Counted from the first letter of the stretch, positions 26,937-38,297 are shown. The stretch: DNA of 64,000 nucleotides from Cheilinus undulatus (GCF_018320785.1 NC_054875.1:3105001-3169000), one strand, 5' to 3'. The notes: generated by a model from the letters alone, not told the origin. Translations and numbers: made by a program.

Positions 26937-28050
26937 ACCCAAATTCCACAAAAGTTTAGTCGTTGTATAAAATGTAAATAAGAAACAGGTCAATGACTTT
27001 CGAATCTCATAAACCCATATTTTATTCACAAGAGAACATAAAGAACATACCAGATGTTGAAACTGAGACGTTTTACCATTTCAGGAAAGATATTAGCTCA
27101 TGAATGAATTTGATGGCAGCAACACATCTCAAAAAAGTATGAACAGGGCTACGTTGTCTGGCGTCCCCTCTTCTTTTGATAACAGCCTGTAAACATCTTG
27201 GAAGTGAGGGGTCCAGTTGCTGGAGTTTTGGGAGAGGAATGTTGTCCCATTCTTGTCTGATGAAGGATTCAAACTGCTCAACTGTCCGGGGTCTTCTTTG
27301 CTGAATTTTGCATTTTATGATGCTCACATTTTTTTCTGTTAGGGAAAGGTTTGGACTGCAGGTAGACCAGTTCAGCACTCTTCTAACGTGAAGCCATGCT
27401 GTTGTGATGGATGGTTTGGCATTGTCCTGCTGGCCTGCCTTGACAATGATGTCTGGATGGGAGCATGTGTTGCTCTAAAACCTCTCTCTACTTTTTAGCA
27501 TTGATAGTGCCTTTCCAGATGTGTAAGCTGCTCATACTATAAGCACTAATGCAACCCCATACCATCAAAGGCACAGGCTTTAGAACTGAGCCAGGATAAC
27601 AAGCTGGATGGTCCCTCTCCACTTTAGTCCCCGGGACATGGCATATGTGGTTCAAATGTCAATTCAACTGACCACAGAACAGTTTTCCATTTTCCTCAGC
27701 CCATTTTAAATGAGCTTTTGGCATAGACAAGACTGCAGAGTTTTTGGATCCTGTTCACATATAGCTTCTTCTTTGCATGATGAAGCTTTAAGTGTCATTT
27801 GTGGATGGTCAACTGTACAGAAAATGATTTCTGTAAGTGTTCCTGAGCCTGTGCAGTTATTTCCAGTACAGAATTATGCCTGTTTTTAATGCAGTGCCCC
27901 TGAGGGCCCCAACATCATCAGCAGGTGATGGGGTGAGCCTCTGCCCATCTTTTCTTCTGAGAGACTATGCCTCTCTAAAATGCTCTGTTTATGTCATGTT
28001 ACTGACCTGCTGCCAGTTACCAAGTAGTTGCAAAATGCTCCTCTATAATT
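26937..28050 (-). mobile_element. Tc1/mariner-like transposon, copy 2, truncated
   Basis: Starts with the same terminal sequence type as the copy at 8585 (AAATTCCAC...TGTATAAAATGTAAATAA) and follows it through the body. The minus-strand remnant 27378-27073 shows RQEWDNIPLPKLQQL and RCLQAVIKRRGDARQR, the transposase C-terminus. The far end is missing, with similarity fading near 28050, so it cannot move. It fills most of gmeb2 intron 1. Confidence 0.7.
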
Positions 28051-28193
28051 CAGATCTTGTTAAGGGGATTCTATAGATTCGGTCTACATTTTATTAGGTG
28101 GGGGGTTTCAGTCATTATTTAAAATATAGATATTGACAATAATATTTTCTTTAAATTGCTCTACTGTTTATTTTAAAGCTCTGCCAGCCCTAC

Positions 28194-31100
28194 ATGACTT
28201 CTTCTGAGGTCAGCAGCCTGCCAGAAATGAGTGAGGTTGTGATCGTCACCATCCCGGAGGCGGTGGAGGAGGACCTGCCCTCTGTGGTTGAGGAGGATAA
28301 AGCGGTGCTGGTCACTGCAGAACTGAACACTCAGCCAGGGTAATTAAATACACCTTTTTAATGGATTCATCTGCCAATTAGGTATTTTACCAAGCTGAAA
28401 CTTAAGAAACAACTCAATATTTAACTTGAATCTGCAGGGAGGATGAGCTCACAGCTGCTTCTGTGGAAACAGAAGCAGAAGCTGAGGCGAGCAGAACAGA
28501 ATCACTGAAGGAAGAGGCAGTAATCGGTAATGTGACCTCCAGGAATTAGGTGCTTGTTGTGACGTGTGGCAGATTAGTAAATACTTAACTATCTCTGTTC
28601 TGTTGTGTTCTCATGAAAGAATTTTCCCAGTGGCTAAGAGAAGGTGTCTCTGTCTCTGACTGCGTAGTAAAATTAACTGAGGAGGTGGATGTAGAAGCTG
28701 ATGTTTTCTACCCGATCACCTGTGGAGACGCCAAAGCCACGCTGGTCTGGAAGAAGTTTGTGTGTCCAGGGATCAACGTGAAATGTGTTCAGGTACAAAC
28801 TCATTTTAAAATAACCCAGTACACCTCTGTGAATAAATTTGTACAGCAGGTGGAGTTTGGACTGTTTTACTCTTCCTTCTGATCAGTTCAACGAGCAGCT
28901 TATCAGCCCGAAGGAGTTTGTGTGTTTAGCTGGAAAATCCACTCTGAAGGACTGGAAGAGAGCCATCCGTCTCAACGGCACCATGCTCAGGTCTGGACCC
29001 ATCAATACACCACATACTAGTGGGGCTTTACTTCACTAGTTTTATGAGTATTTTTAGTTTGCACCATAAAAACCTGGGTAGGAATTTGGCAAAATAGAAT
29101 AAAACTTGGAATAACGCATAAAGATTTTACTTGGCTAAGCTAGGAAAGTTAATGCATCGATAAAAAGCCAAGTGCAACACAATAAAGAAGTATTTTTTGA
29201 TTGAACACGCTGCAGCCAGTGCTCTCGACTCTCTGTTTTCACAGATCAAACCCTCTTTCATCGTACAAACTGCTGCTATGCAAATATTAGGCAGAATAGA
29301 AAAATCATCTCTTTTCTTTAGCTGATGTGCAGTTGATAATTACTCCACATGAGGATGCTCTTCCATCAGTAGACACTGTTATTCTTCTTTGGCATTAAGT
29401 ATCATGCCTTTTCAGAGATTTTTTTCCACCATGTTTAATTTCACAGGAAGATCATGGACTCGGGTGAACTGGACTTTTACCAGCACACAAAGGTGTGCTC
29501 TAATACCTGCCGCAGCACAAAGATCGACCTGGTGGGAACCAAAGTGTCTCTGAGCAGCGACCAGGCTGAGCTGGTTCCTTCCACGCCATCGTCAGCTGAC
29601 TGTAAGTCATAAACCTGTAAGCTGGTTTGTTCTCAAATTAGTGCTCTTTCTGTTTCATGGAAATCTTTGCCTCAATTTTGATTACACTGCTGTTTTATCA
29701 TGCCACACATTTTTAAGAAAACTAAGGCATTGAAATCTTCAGTTATGGATGTATATCACTTGATTGGCTTTGGTGCTCACCAGAGCTCTCCTGAGTGCAA
29801 CTTTACTTTTGTAAACCCCACACAGTGCTGTTACCTTCACTCTAAAGACAACATGCATTTTCACCAAACAGAACATCTCTAGATCTTTCTGCGTAAACTG
29901 GCATGACAGTAATATTAGTGGATCATGCACAGACTGTTTGCATGTGGAATATCTGCACATTAATCACCCGTCCAACAGCAACATAGACAGCAATGTGCCC
30001 AGCTTGCAGCCTGCTTTTCTGCTAAGTTCTACATGTAAAAGCCTGTCTAATCACCGCTCTAGTTCGGCTTTTTGCTCAGTTGATCTCTCTTTTCACCTCT
30101 TAGCCTCATCAGTCACTGTCCTATTCTTTTTTCTTTTTAAACCTCAGCTGTTATATCAAACAATACTGAGCCAAGAGCAGACTGTAGAAATTACACAACA
30201 GACTGTTTCTCATATCCTTGGCATGGGGTATATTTCACATCCATCTGGGCGACAACCCATAGATGGTATTTGAGAAGGGCATGACCTTTCAAGGTGAAAC
30301 TTGGAGAGTGTTTGGACAAATGTTCTGTTGGTCACATTCATTGCAGACCAATTAGAGCAACAAAACACAAGGTAGTTGTCATGCATTCTCAATTCAATTC
30401 ACTACACTATCAGGAGGTCCAGTTTGTAAATCAAACTGCTTAAGACAATCAGGAGAAGAGAAAAACTTTTCCCACCTTCTTCTTTTAATAAAGAAATGCT
30501 GTAAATGTCATTATTTACAGATCTGCATTCACTTGAACTAAACCACATCCATGCTACCGTCTCTTTCTCCACAAATAATGCTGATTGCTCTGCTCATTCT
30601 CTGACCAAACTCAAACATTCCAGCTTGAAGCTTTACAAGATGCATCTGTCTGACAGACTTGGAATCTGGACAATCTATTGGTTTTGAGTACTTAATGTAA
30701 CTGAGAATGAACTCAGCAGCAGCAGACACAGATGCATCATCAAGTCTGGTTGTTTCTTTCAGAGGGAGTTTTTACTTTAATTGTTTATTCTTATTTCTTG
30801 TTTGTGTTTCAGTGAACGGCGCCTCAACTTCCTTCTCAGACGTTTCAGAGGAGACCTCAGAGTGGGTCACAGCCATCGGAGGTGATCTTCAACCTCCACT
30901 CTCTCACCAGCATGTAGAACAAACTGCATTAAGGTGTTTCACTCTTTTTAACATGCCTGGGTGTTTACAGAGGACTCGGTGGCGTTCTGGCGTGCTATGA
31001 AGGAGGCAGGGCTTCTGGATGAGGTGGTGGAGGACTTTCAGAAGGAGCTTCAGGAGGTGCTGAAGGGGCTACAGGAGAGAGTGTGTGACCCCCCACTGCA

Positions 31101-33099
31101 GGTCAAAGGTTTGTAAAACATGCACATAAAAAACAAAGATGTATATCCTGATCAATATCAAAAACATGATCAAATTTTTGATCAATTAAGAGTTATAGTG
31201 CAGCCATTGCAGTCTATTTTATGTCCCCCAGCTGAAGCTACTTACTGGAACTGTTATAAAGCTTTCATGTAAAAACATAAAAGGTTTCAAATGAGTGAAA
31301 TTCCTCTTTAAATTGTCTGAATTGTCTTTTGATTTTAACATAATTATGCCCCATTGACAGAAGTTGTTTTGTATTTTTAGATGCTGTTTTGCTCAACAAC
31401 ATCGTGCAGAACTTTGGGATGTTGGACCTGGTGAAGAAGGTTCTGGCAAGTCACAAGAGCCAGATGGACCGGTACAGAGAGCAGTACACTCGTAGCCTTG
31501 CAGGTCAGTGAGAAAACGCTGAACAGTTTTCAACTTCAGGGAGAAAAGACACAAACATCACCATATATTTACAGTGACACTGCAGAAGTTTACTAAAATA
31601 GAGGCAGATTTTTACAGCTAACATAGATTTACAGCTGATATAGGTCAACATTTACAGCAGACACAGGCAGGTATTTACAGAAGCTCCCACAGATGAAGGC
31701 TGATATTTACAGCAGTTCCTAATTGGGAATGCTGTAAAAAATTAGCCTTTATTAGCAGTAAATATCTGCTGTGTCTGCTGTAAACAACCTAAATCTTCTG
31801 AGAATATTGGCATATTTCTGCAAGAAATTTACACCTGTATCTGCTGTAAACATCGGCTTGTATTTGCTTTAAATATTGACGTTTATCTGCTCTTTTCTGT
31901 ACATCCGTGTTCCTTAAACTTAACAGTGTGTTAAAGGTATAAAGTTTGAGGTTATAATTTAATTTATAGATTGGATATTGGTATCTATATTGGCACAGAA
32001 TAAATTAGATCTGGAAATTTTGGCACATCAGATATCATTAAAATCTAATATTGTGCATCCTTGCTATTCATAGCAAAACAGATGTAGATTTTTGTTTGGC
32101 AGTGAAGATTCAGATAAAACGATGCTTTGACTTTCCAGGATTCTTAGAGATAAAAGGAAGAGGAAGAAGCAGTGGTGGTGTTGTTGAGAAAGATGTCTTA
32201 ACCGCTTTGTTAGGAGAGATAGCGATGATATGTTGAGAGTGGTGGAGATAATGAGTCAATCAGCTGATAGCAGCTGGGTGTCTGTGTCCTGCCAGAATTA
32301 GCTTCATTTACATTTATAATTTAAAAATGTATGTTATTGAAAAAAGAGTTGAAGTTTAGATTTAATAGCTTGATGAGAGAACTTCTGAAGTGATCAGAAA
32401 TTTGATAGTCTGCACAAAGAAAAAATATTTTTTTCAGGATTTTGTGATTAGGATTTGAACATGTTTGTGTTTTGCGACCCTGCAGCTCTGGAGCAGCAGT
32501 GTGATGAGCACAGGAAGCGAGCCAAAGAGCTGAAGAGTAAATCTCAACACCTGAACAACGTCCTCATGACCCTCACCCCGGTCCCTGCTCCCCCCGCCCC
32601 CAAACGACCCCGTCTGACACGCGCTGTTTCCGGTCCTGCCTCTGTCAATGCCAACCCGACCCAGATCACGCTGCCTCTGAACCAGCTGACCAGTCTTCCT
32701 CTGGGGAAGGTTCTGACTGTAGCAGGGGGTCAAGCCGGGGCTAACCTGGGCGGATACACCCTCCTCACCTCGCCGCTCTCTGGGTCAGAGCTGGCAGGCG
32801 ACGCTGCTAACCTGACGGTGCTCTCTGCAGCAGCGGGTCAGGAGGGCGCGGCTGGCAGTGCCTTCGTTAAGGTGGTCGGGCCGCAGTTCCAGCTGGTCAC
32901 GCTTCCCAGCGGGCTGCAGGGATTGGCTACGACGCAGAGCTCCGCCGTCCAGCAACAGGTCGGCACCATCAGTGTGGTGGACGCCACAGAGACGGCTGCA
33001 GACGAGCCACAGGAAGAGAACCAGGTGGAGGGGGAAGAGGAGGGTCAGACAGAGGCCGTTAAAGAGGAAGAGGAGACAGCACCAGCAGAGCAGCAGTGA
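28194..33099 (+). CDS. gmeb2: glucocorticoid modulatory element-binding protein 2
   Basis: GMEB2 binds the glucocorticoid modulatory element and, with GMEB1, tunes steroid-receptor transcription in the nucleus. Nine coding exons join in phase: 28194-28339, 28438-28526, 28620-28792, 28887-28990, 29447-29601, 30813-30881, 30971-31108, 31381-31503 and 32486-33099, giving 536 residues (human about 530). The SAND domain spans about 105-185, with ITCGDAKATLVWKKFVCPG and the DNA-contact motif KDWK at 157-160, then VCSNTCRSTKIDL. Exons 7-9 carry GLLDEVV, the DAVLLNNIVQNFGMLDLVKKV block and a helical segment LEQQCDEHRKRAKELKSKSQ, followed by KRPRL. The tail is acidic. Details such as KIMDSGELDFYQH match GMEB2 rather than GMEB1 as I recall them. 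The first ATG (28194) aligns with the human start; a second in-frame ATG is at 28227. Confidence 0.93.
29602..30812. other. gmeb2 intron, nothing recognised
   Basis: Intron between the fifth and sixth coding exons. Several short open frames are present, but none shows family features or codon-like structure. Confidence 0.45.
31570..31900. repeat. imperfect inverted repeat in a gmeb2 intron
   Basis: Words on the left (TTTACAGCAGACACAGG, GCTGATATTTACAGCAG) recur complemented on the right (GCTGTGTCTGCTGTAAAC, GCAGTAAATATCTGCTG) around a centre near 31735. The arms also contain several TTTACAGC repeats. It is probably a foldback MITE; I could not see target duplications. Confidence 0.5.
31930..32062. 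mobile_element. fragment of a dispersed hAT-like repeat
   Basis: GGATATTGGTATCTATATTGGCAC and the ending ATATTGTGCATCC resemble the repeats at 5575 and 13345. Only a fragment is present. Confidence 0.4.
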
Positions 33100-33691
33100 G
33101 ATGGGCACAGTGGTTTGTGAGGTCTGCCAGCAGGTGATTAACTTTATTCAGCATCGATTATGGACTGAACTTTATTTTAATGGCTCAAACATGTTTTTTT
33201 TTTATTTGTGCTTATTTGTTATTGATCTCTGTACTTTCCTTTGATGTCTTTCTGCTCATCATGATTCCTGATGATATATTAGAGCGTAGTCTGGTGTGGA
33301 GTGTCTTTTTTTAACTGTCATCTTACTGTAAATATGTACGTATTTGTAATTAATATATTTGGTACAGCTGTATCAAAACATTTGAATGGATTTTCTGTTT
33401 GGAAGAGTTTCATTAAGGGCTCAGCAGTTTGGCTCCTACAGTCCATGAACAGAGGCCGTGGGTGGACTATAGCTGGTCTCACTTGATGTTTCACTTTTTT
33501 CTTATCAAGTATGAGAATAACAAATATTATCATCATTCCCTTCAACACAGCAATTAATATCCTATTTGCACTACGAGTCAAAATCATCCGATTTTTGTGT
33601 TTTTGATTGTTCAGCTGTTGTTTAATCTAATATTGTGTTGGTTGTAATGTAGAATATTTTTTGCTTGTGTTTGTTGGAAAGTACATTAGAT
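33100..33691 (+). other. gmeb2: gmeb2 3' UTR
   Basis: Sequence after the gmeb2 stop up to a hAT insertion. I did not find a canonical AATAAA, so the transcript end is unknown. Confidence 0.4.
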
Positions 33692-34476
33692 CAGGGGTTC
33701 TCAACGTTGGGGTCAGGACCCCACTGGGGGTCATGAGACACTGAGAGGGGGTCTCCAGATGCTTTAAAAAACTAAGAACATTTTTTGATTACACTGTTGC
33801 CACTTGACACCAATTTTACTGAATTGTAACCCATTTTTATCCTTTTTTCAACCATTTTCCCCAATTTAAACATTCTTGCAATTTAAAACAGATTTTTTGT
33901 CCATTTTAAACCCTTTCAACCACTTTTTTCCTACCTGTTTTTGCCACTTTTGAATCAAATCTTGTAACTCTGCAAATTGTTGGCTCTGTTGACACATTAT
34001 TGCCACTATTAAACCCCTTTTGCCACTTTTTAAGCCACAGTTCACAATTTTATATGCCATTTTTGCCCGTTTCTGACTATTTCTGTCTCAGCGAAACCTT
34101 TTTTGCCAGTTTATATCAATTTGCTTCCCATTTCACTAAATTTCCACCTATTTTTGCCACTTTTGAATCCCCTTTTACCACTTAATATGCCAATTTTTGC
34201 CATTTTTTAGTTATTTTTTGTCATTTTTATTTATTTCTTGGCAATTCTAACCTATTAACATTTTAGCTATTTTTAACATATTTTAATTCTGTTTTTAACA
34301 AAAGGATTGACTTTTTTAAGAGGGCTACTTACTACACAAATAATTAAAAAAAATTTTTATATGAGTGGTTATTATTCAGGTTAAATATAAAATACCACAG
34401 TTTAACTTTACAATGGACCATGATTTCACTGGCCCCCATTTTGGCTGGGCCCTGGGGGTCCCTGACACAACCCCAG
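33692..34476 (+). mobile_element. hAT-like element, family I, copy 2, with atypical right end
   Basis: The exact 8-bp duplication CATTAGAT flanks it at 33684-33691 and 34477-34484. The left end CAGGGGTTCTCAACG is normal for family I. The right end is GACACAACCCCAG, instead of the usual block ending GTTGAGAACCCCTG. Roughly the last 150 bp found in other copies is missing. The interior is the usual TTTTTGCCA/AACCCA array. Confidence 0.75.
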
Positions 34477-34722
34477 CATTAGATGGGAAAGTTAAGGAAT
34501 GATCGCTCATCAAAGCCTTTTTAAGTCAAATTAGACACTTACAACATGAAGCAGGTTGATTACAAAGCTTCAAATGGATTCAAAGCTTCTGAAAATAACC
34601 GTGTGGTTGCTAAAACTGCTCGGATTGGAGTCTGGCTTGATGCACCAAAACAGCAGAGTGGCCCCAATCATTCCCTGAACAAACGAGAATATTTCCACGT
34701 GTGTTTTATTAAACAAGCATCC

Positions 34723-34728
34723 TTTATT
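34723..34728 (-). terminator. pdyn: pdyn polyadenylation signal
   Basis: TTTATT on the plus strand reads AATAAA on the minus strand, about 170 bp after the pdyn stop codon. Confidence 0.65.
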
Positions 34729-34893
34729 GAGTGACAGACGGAGATGCCAACAACACACAGATGGAGGTTGTTACACAGAAGGCAGCCGATATACGCAGGA
34801 ATCAGGCGGATGAGATTTTGTGGAGAAATGGTGGCATTGGAAGTGAACCTGCATCAGTTCTTTGTTAGTTAGTTTCTCCTCCTGCAGGTTCGT

Positions 34894-37825
34894 CTATAGG
34901 CTCAGATCATCGTAGGAGTAATACGGCTCCTCCACTGAGCGCACTGAGATTTTGAAGTGTCGGCGCAGAAAGCCCCCGTACCTCTTGTCCCACTTCAGGT
35001 TGTTCAGCTTGGGCCGGACCCTCCGCATGAAGCCTCCGTAGCGCTTCTGTAGCTCCTCGTGCTCCTGGCTCTCCTGCTCCGCGGAGCTACTCCTCTTTGT
35101 CTTTGGGCCGAATTTACGCAAAAAGCCGCCGTAACGTTTCACGTAATTATGCAGCATCTGGTCCTCTGGAGCGTCATCCGCGTCCTCAAGGGCGTCTCTC
35201 TCCTCCAGCCTCTTCAACAAGTCCTCATATTTCTTGGGCAGCGCTCCCGCCTTCAGGATGTAGTTTTCACGCCATGGAGAGTTGAAGATTTTGTTCTTGT
35301 TCTTGTCGATCCTCTTGATGAAGCCTCCATAGCGTTTGACCAGGTCTGCCTGCTGGCTCTCCTCCTCCGCTGCAGCCTCGTCCTGGCTGAAGTCTGCGAG
35401 GGCCGGGGCCGGGCCGCAACCCTCCAGTTGCCCCTCACACTCCGTGCTGCACGACTGAAGGAGGAAACAGAAGAAGAGGGTGAGATTAAGAAGCATTCAT
35501 GCATTCACACATAAAGCCAGCATTCACACCTTTGTGATGCATTTTTGAGCTACTGGATCAAAAATCAGACCAATTTAGGGATCCACATTTCTCCCAAATT
35601 TTCTCTGCGGTGGCTCCAAAGATACCACTGTGTGCTCTCCAAAAACTTTTTTGTTACTGATAATAAAAGGTTAAAACAGCTGGCACATTTTATGCAACAA
35701 ATTGAAGACACTTTTGCAGAATATTTGGCCTCTTAACGTCTTGATATGCCACCCCAGGTAAACTGGAGGAATGCAACTGAAACATTTTTTTAATCATTTA
35801 AATTTATTCACATTTAATTATTTAACCTCCTAAATACCAAAAACAATTGCAATTCAGCAAATATTCACCTTTATAGCCTCATCTCGCCCGAACTGCTTTT
35901 AATGACCAAATAAGGGCAAACATGTCTTAAATCAGCACTTCCGTCATTAGCCCACAAGGTGGCGCAATCTTATTTCTATATTGAGTAAAATTTTCTCTCC
36001 AGCTGCCCCTCACACTCCGCGCTCCACGACTGACGGACGCACAGAGAGAAGAAAATGGTGAGATTAACCAGCTCATAAGTGACGTCAAATAATTTGGATA
36101 CCGTTTTTGCGCCACTTGCGCAATTCAAAACAAATTTAGACCCCATATTTCCTCCCAGTTCTTTTCCTGAGCAGCCCCAAAGTCGCCAGAAGACGCAACT
36201 ACTTCTCTAAGGCTGTTTCAGTTACTAGGAGGTGAACGATGACAACAGATGGCACACTTTTACGCATCATATTCCAGACACTTTTACGCGTAAGGATTTC
36301 AAAAATCGAGTACAGTTGCAGACACTTTTGCAAATCAAACCACTGTTAAAGCCCCAGTTTCATCCTAATATGTCCAGAGTTTTACTGATCAGTGAAAAGT
36401 TCAAACAGAAACGTTTTTAACAGATAAGAGACGCTAATGTGATCTTGTGAAGATACAGCTTTTGAGTACATTTTAGCACCTTTTTTCCAAATCATATCAT
36501 CTCTGGATCCCAGATTTCCTCTGAATTTGCTTCTTATGTAGCACCAAAGTTCTGAAATCCTCCTGTACGTTCTGAGAGTTTGATGGTCACCAGTGAATGA
36601 GCAACTTGAGCATATGGAACATTTTACGCAGCAGATTCTCGACACCTTTACGCCACATTTGGTCTCTTGTTCACGAAAATTGAGGAATGAAATGAACTGT
36701 AGTTCCACATTTGTACATTTCCTCCAGTTCTTCACGTAAGAAGCTTTAAATTCACAAAATCACTCCCTCTATTTTCCAGAACCTTAAGTCTCAGGGGAAA
36801 GATTAAAACAGAGGAGGACACTTTTACGCGTCAGACTTTTTACACTTACGCGATTTTGCGCTTTTGCAAATTAGACCAATTTTGACGACAAAATTCTTCT
36901 CTGTCGTTTGTCTATGTAGCTCCAAATTTCTCAAATCAAACAGTCTGCTTACCTACGCTTTATTATTACCGATAGATTAAATATTAAATTAGATGGCACA
37001 CTTTTACGCAACGTTTGTGCACTTATGTGTAACGATTTGTGGAATAGACTACATATTAGCGCAACTTGCGCATATTAGGCCAATGTTAGGATGCATACTT
37101 CCTTCAGGTCGCTCTACCTCGAAACTCTAAACTCTAAAAACACACTTACTGCTTTCCCCAAGATTTGGAATTAGTAATGAGAGGAAGAAAAACAGTTGGC
37201 ACAATTTTACGCATCACATTCCTGACACTTTTACACGTTTTTTTTCATGTGGTCTTTTATGTGTAAGGGGTTAGGGGATAAAAACGTAAAATAAGCAGAT
37301 CAGAGATCCAAACAGACACAACCAACAGACTGCAAAAAAAGAGAAAAGGAATGAAACATAAGATTTGTAAAAGGAAGAAAACGGCTCATTTTTAACTCCA
37401 ACTTTTGCCCCAGAATCGTAAAATCCTAGTTTTCCCTCCTAAAGCTTGGGTGTTGCTGGTCAGTGATGATTAACAATGAAGATATGGCGTTTTACGCATC
37501 AGATACTCTTGGAGTAGCATGTTTGATCTAATTCCGGCTTCTCTTTTTCTCAGCATATGCTCCCTTACGCGTAAAAATTAAGGAAATTCGAAGCATGGCA
37601 AAGCTTCAGATGGATACAAAACAAATACAAGACTCCTGCTGCACAATGTTGATGTTAATAAATGAAAATGAAAAAGGAAAATCCAACTCTTTGTGCTCTT
37701 ACCAGGCTGCTGAACGCGTCGTCGGAGCTGAGGATCTGTTGCGCGCATTTCTGACACTGTGAAGAGCAATCTGCGTGGATGGAGGGCGGCAAGCTCAGCA
37801 TCAGCACCAGGAAATACCACTCCAT
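34894..37825 (-). CDS. pdyn: prodynorphin, opioid peptide precursor
   Basis: Secreted precursor cleaved at dibasic sites into kappa-type opioid peptides in neurons. Two coding exons, 37825-37703 and 35454-34894, join in phase to 227 residues. Residues 1-18 form a signal peptide; six Cys (20, 24, 27, 43, 47, 54) are the conserved opioid-precursor cluster. Four opioid cores follow dibasic sites: YGGFI-KR at 83; YGGFLRKFGPKTKR at 149 (alpha-neoendorphin-like); YGGFMRRVRPKLNNLKWDKR at 180 (dynorphin A-like); and YGGFLRRHFKISVRS at 200 (dynorphin B-like). The order and the RRxRPKL and RRxFK signatures mark prodynorphin rather than proenkephalin. As I recall, the Ile-enkephalin and Met-type dynorphin A are known in zebrafish. 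The NNL inside the dynorphin A segment is unlike mammals. Confidence 0.95.
35422..35493 (-). repeat. pdyn: source of a local duplication, 5' edge of pdyn coding exon 2
   Basis: This 72-bp segment covers the polypyrimidine tract, acceptor and first coding bases of the exon. It matches 35997-36072 with about ten differences. Confidence 0.8.
35997..36072 (-). pseudogene. duplicated pdyn exon edge (possible pseudoexon)
   Basis: A diverged second copy of the intron/exon junction of pdyn coding exon 2, about 575 bp upstream in the intron. The acceptor AG is kept. The following frame reads S-W-S-A-E-C-E-G-Q-L-E, against S-C-S-T-E-C-E-G-Q-L-E in the real exon, so one of the six conserved Cys is Trp. 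It then runs into unrelated sequence and a TAG after about six more codons. There is no evident donor. It is probably silent. Confidence 0.7.
36080..36087. promoter_or_regulatory. pdyn: perfect cAMP response element in the pdyn intron
   Basis: TGACGTCA, the palindromic CREB site. Prodynorphin is a known CREB/DREAM target in mammals. The site lies beside the duplicated exon edge. Function here is inferred only. Confidence 0.4.
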
Positions 37826-37839
37826 TCTTTAACAGATCC
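37826..37839 (-). other. pdyn: pdyn 5' UTR in coding exon 1
   Basis: Begins after a TTGTGACAG acceptor and runs 14 bases to the ATG at 37825. Confidence 0.65.
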
Positions 37840-38177
37840 CTGTCACAAATAAACACAACCAGAAGATTTAAGATAAATATAAACAAACAAAAACAGTATT
37901 CACAGAGACGATTAGACTTTCTCCTGTTTAATTTTTTTTTATTCCAGAGTAAAATAAAACAAGACCAGACACATAAATCTGATTTAAACATTTTGATGTC
38001 ATCTCTGTCGATGAGACATTAAACGTCAGATGGTTTCTAGGTCTTGTGAAGCTGTGCGTAATTGCGCACTGGCTCCAAGTCTGTTTAATATTAAAAACCA
38101 AACTGACAAACAGGAGATTTAGTCTCAATAGAGCTTTAAGGAATAAAAACTAAATGTTTAAAGAGTTGTTAAAGTAC

Positions 38178-38275
38178 CTCAGGAGTTGGACAGATAGTTC
38201 CAGCCGTGTTAAGTCTCTCAGAAGCTCATCCACCATCCACTGATCGCTCACTGTCCGCCCTCCAACTCTTCTGTT
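38178..38275 (-). other. pdyn: pdyn non-coding exon 1
   Basis: A donor (CTGAG/GTACTTT) at 38178 on the minus strand is followed by no other plausible exon until 37839. The start near 38275 is placed about 25 bp below the TATA box. Confidence 0.5.
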
Positions 38276-38297
38276 CCTCTCTGAAGCTCGTCTCTTT

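Larger units (their letters stand above)
35550..37560. repeat. diverged tandem repeats filling the pdyn intron
   Basis: Two word-blocks alternate. One is a pyrimidine-rich block containing AGCTCCAAA or AGCCCCAAAG (near 35610, 36170, 36540, 36915, 37110). The other is GGCACACTTTTACGCATCA with a second GACACTTTTACGCG shortly after (near 35680, 36252, 36619, 36828, 36992, 37196, 37486). Spacing is about 200-570 bp. The words contain frequent CpG (TACGC) despite AT-rich surroundings. They look like old, unequal tandem duplications of a segment of a few hundred bp. Confidence 0.6.

Noticed and set aside
32455-32485. Upstream ATG giving a longer open frame at the last gmeb2 exon
   Set aside because: The bases before 32486 are intron ending in CCTGCAG, and exon phase from 31503 fits only the acceptor at 32485.
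32785-33108. Minus-strand frames across the last gmeb2 exon
   Set aside because: Antisense shadows of a GC-rich coding exon, with no independent support.
35059-35514. Plus-strand 151-codon frame across pdyn
   Set aside because: It is the antisense shadow of the prodynorphin coding exon.
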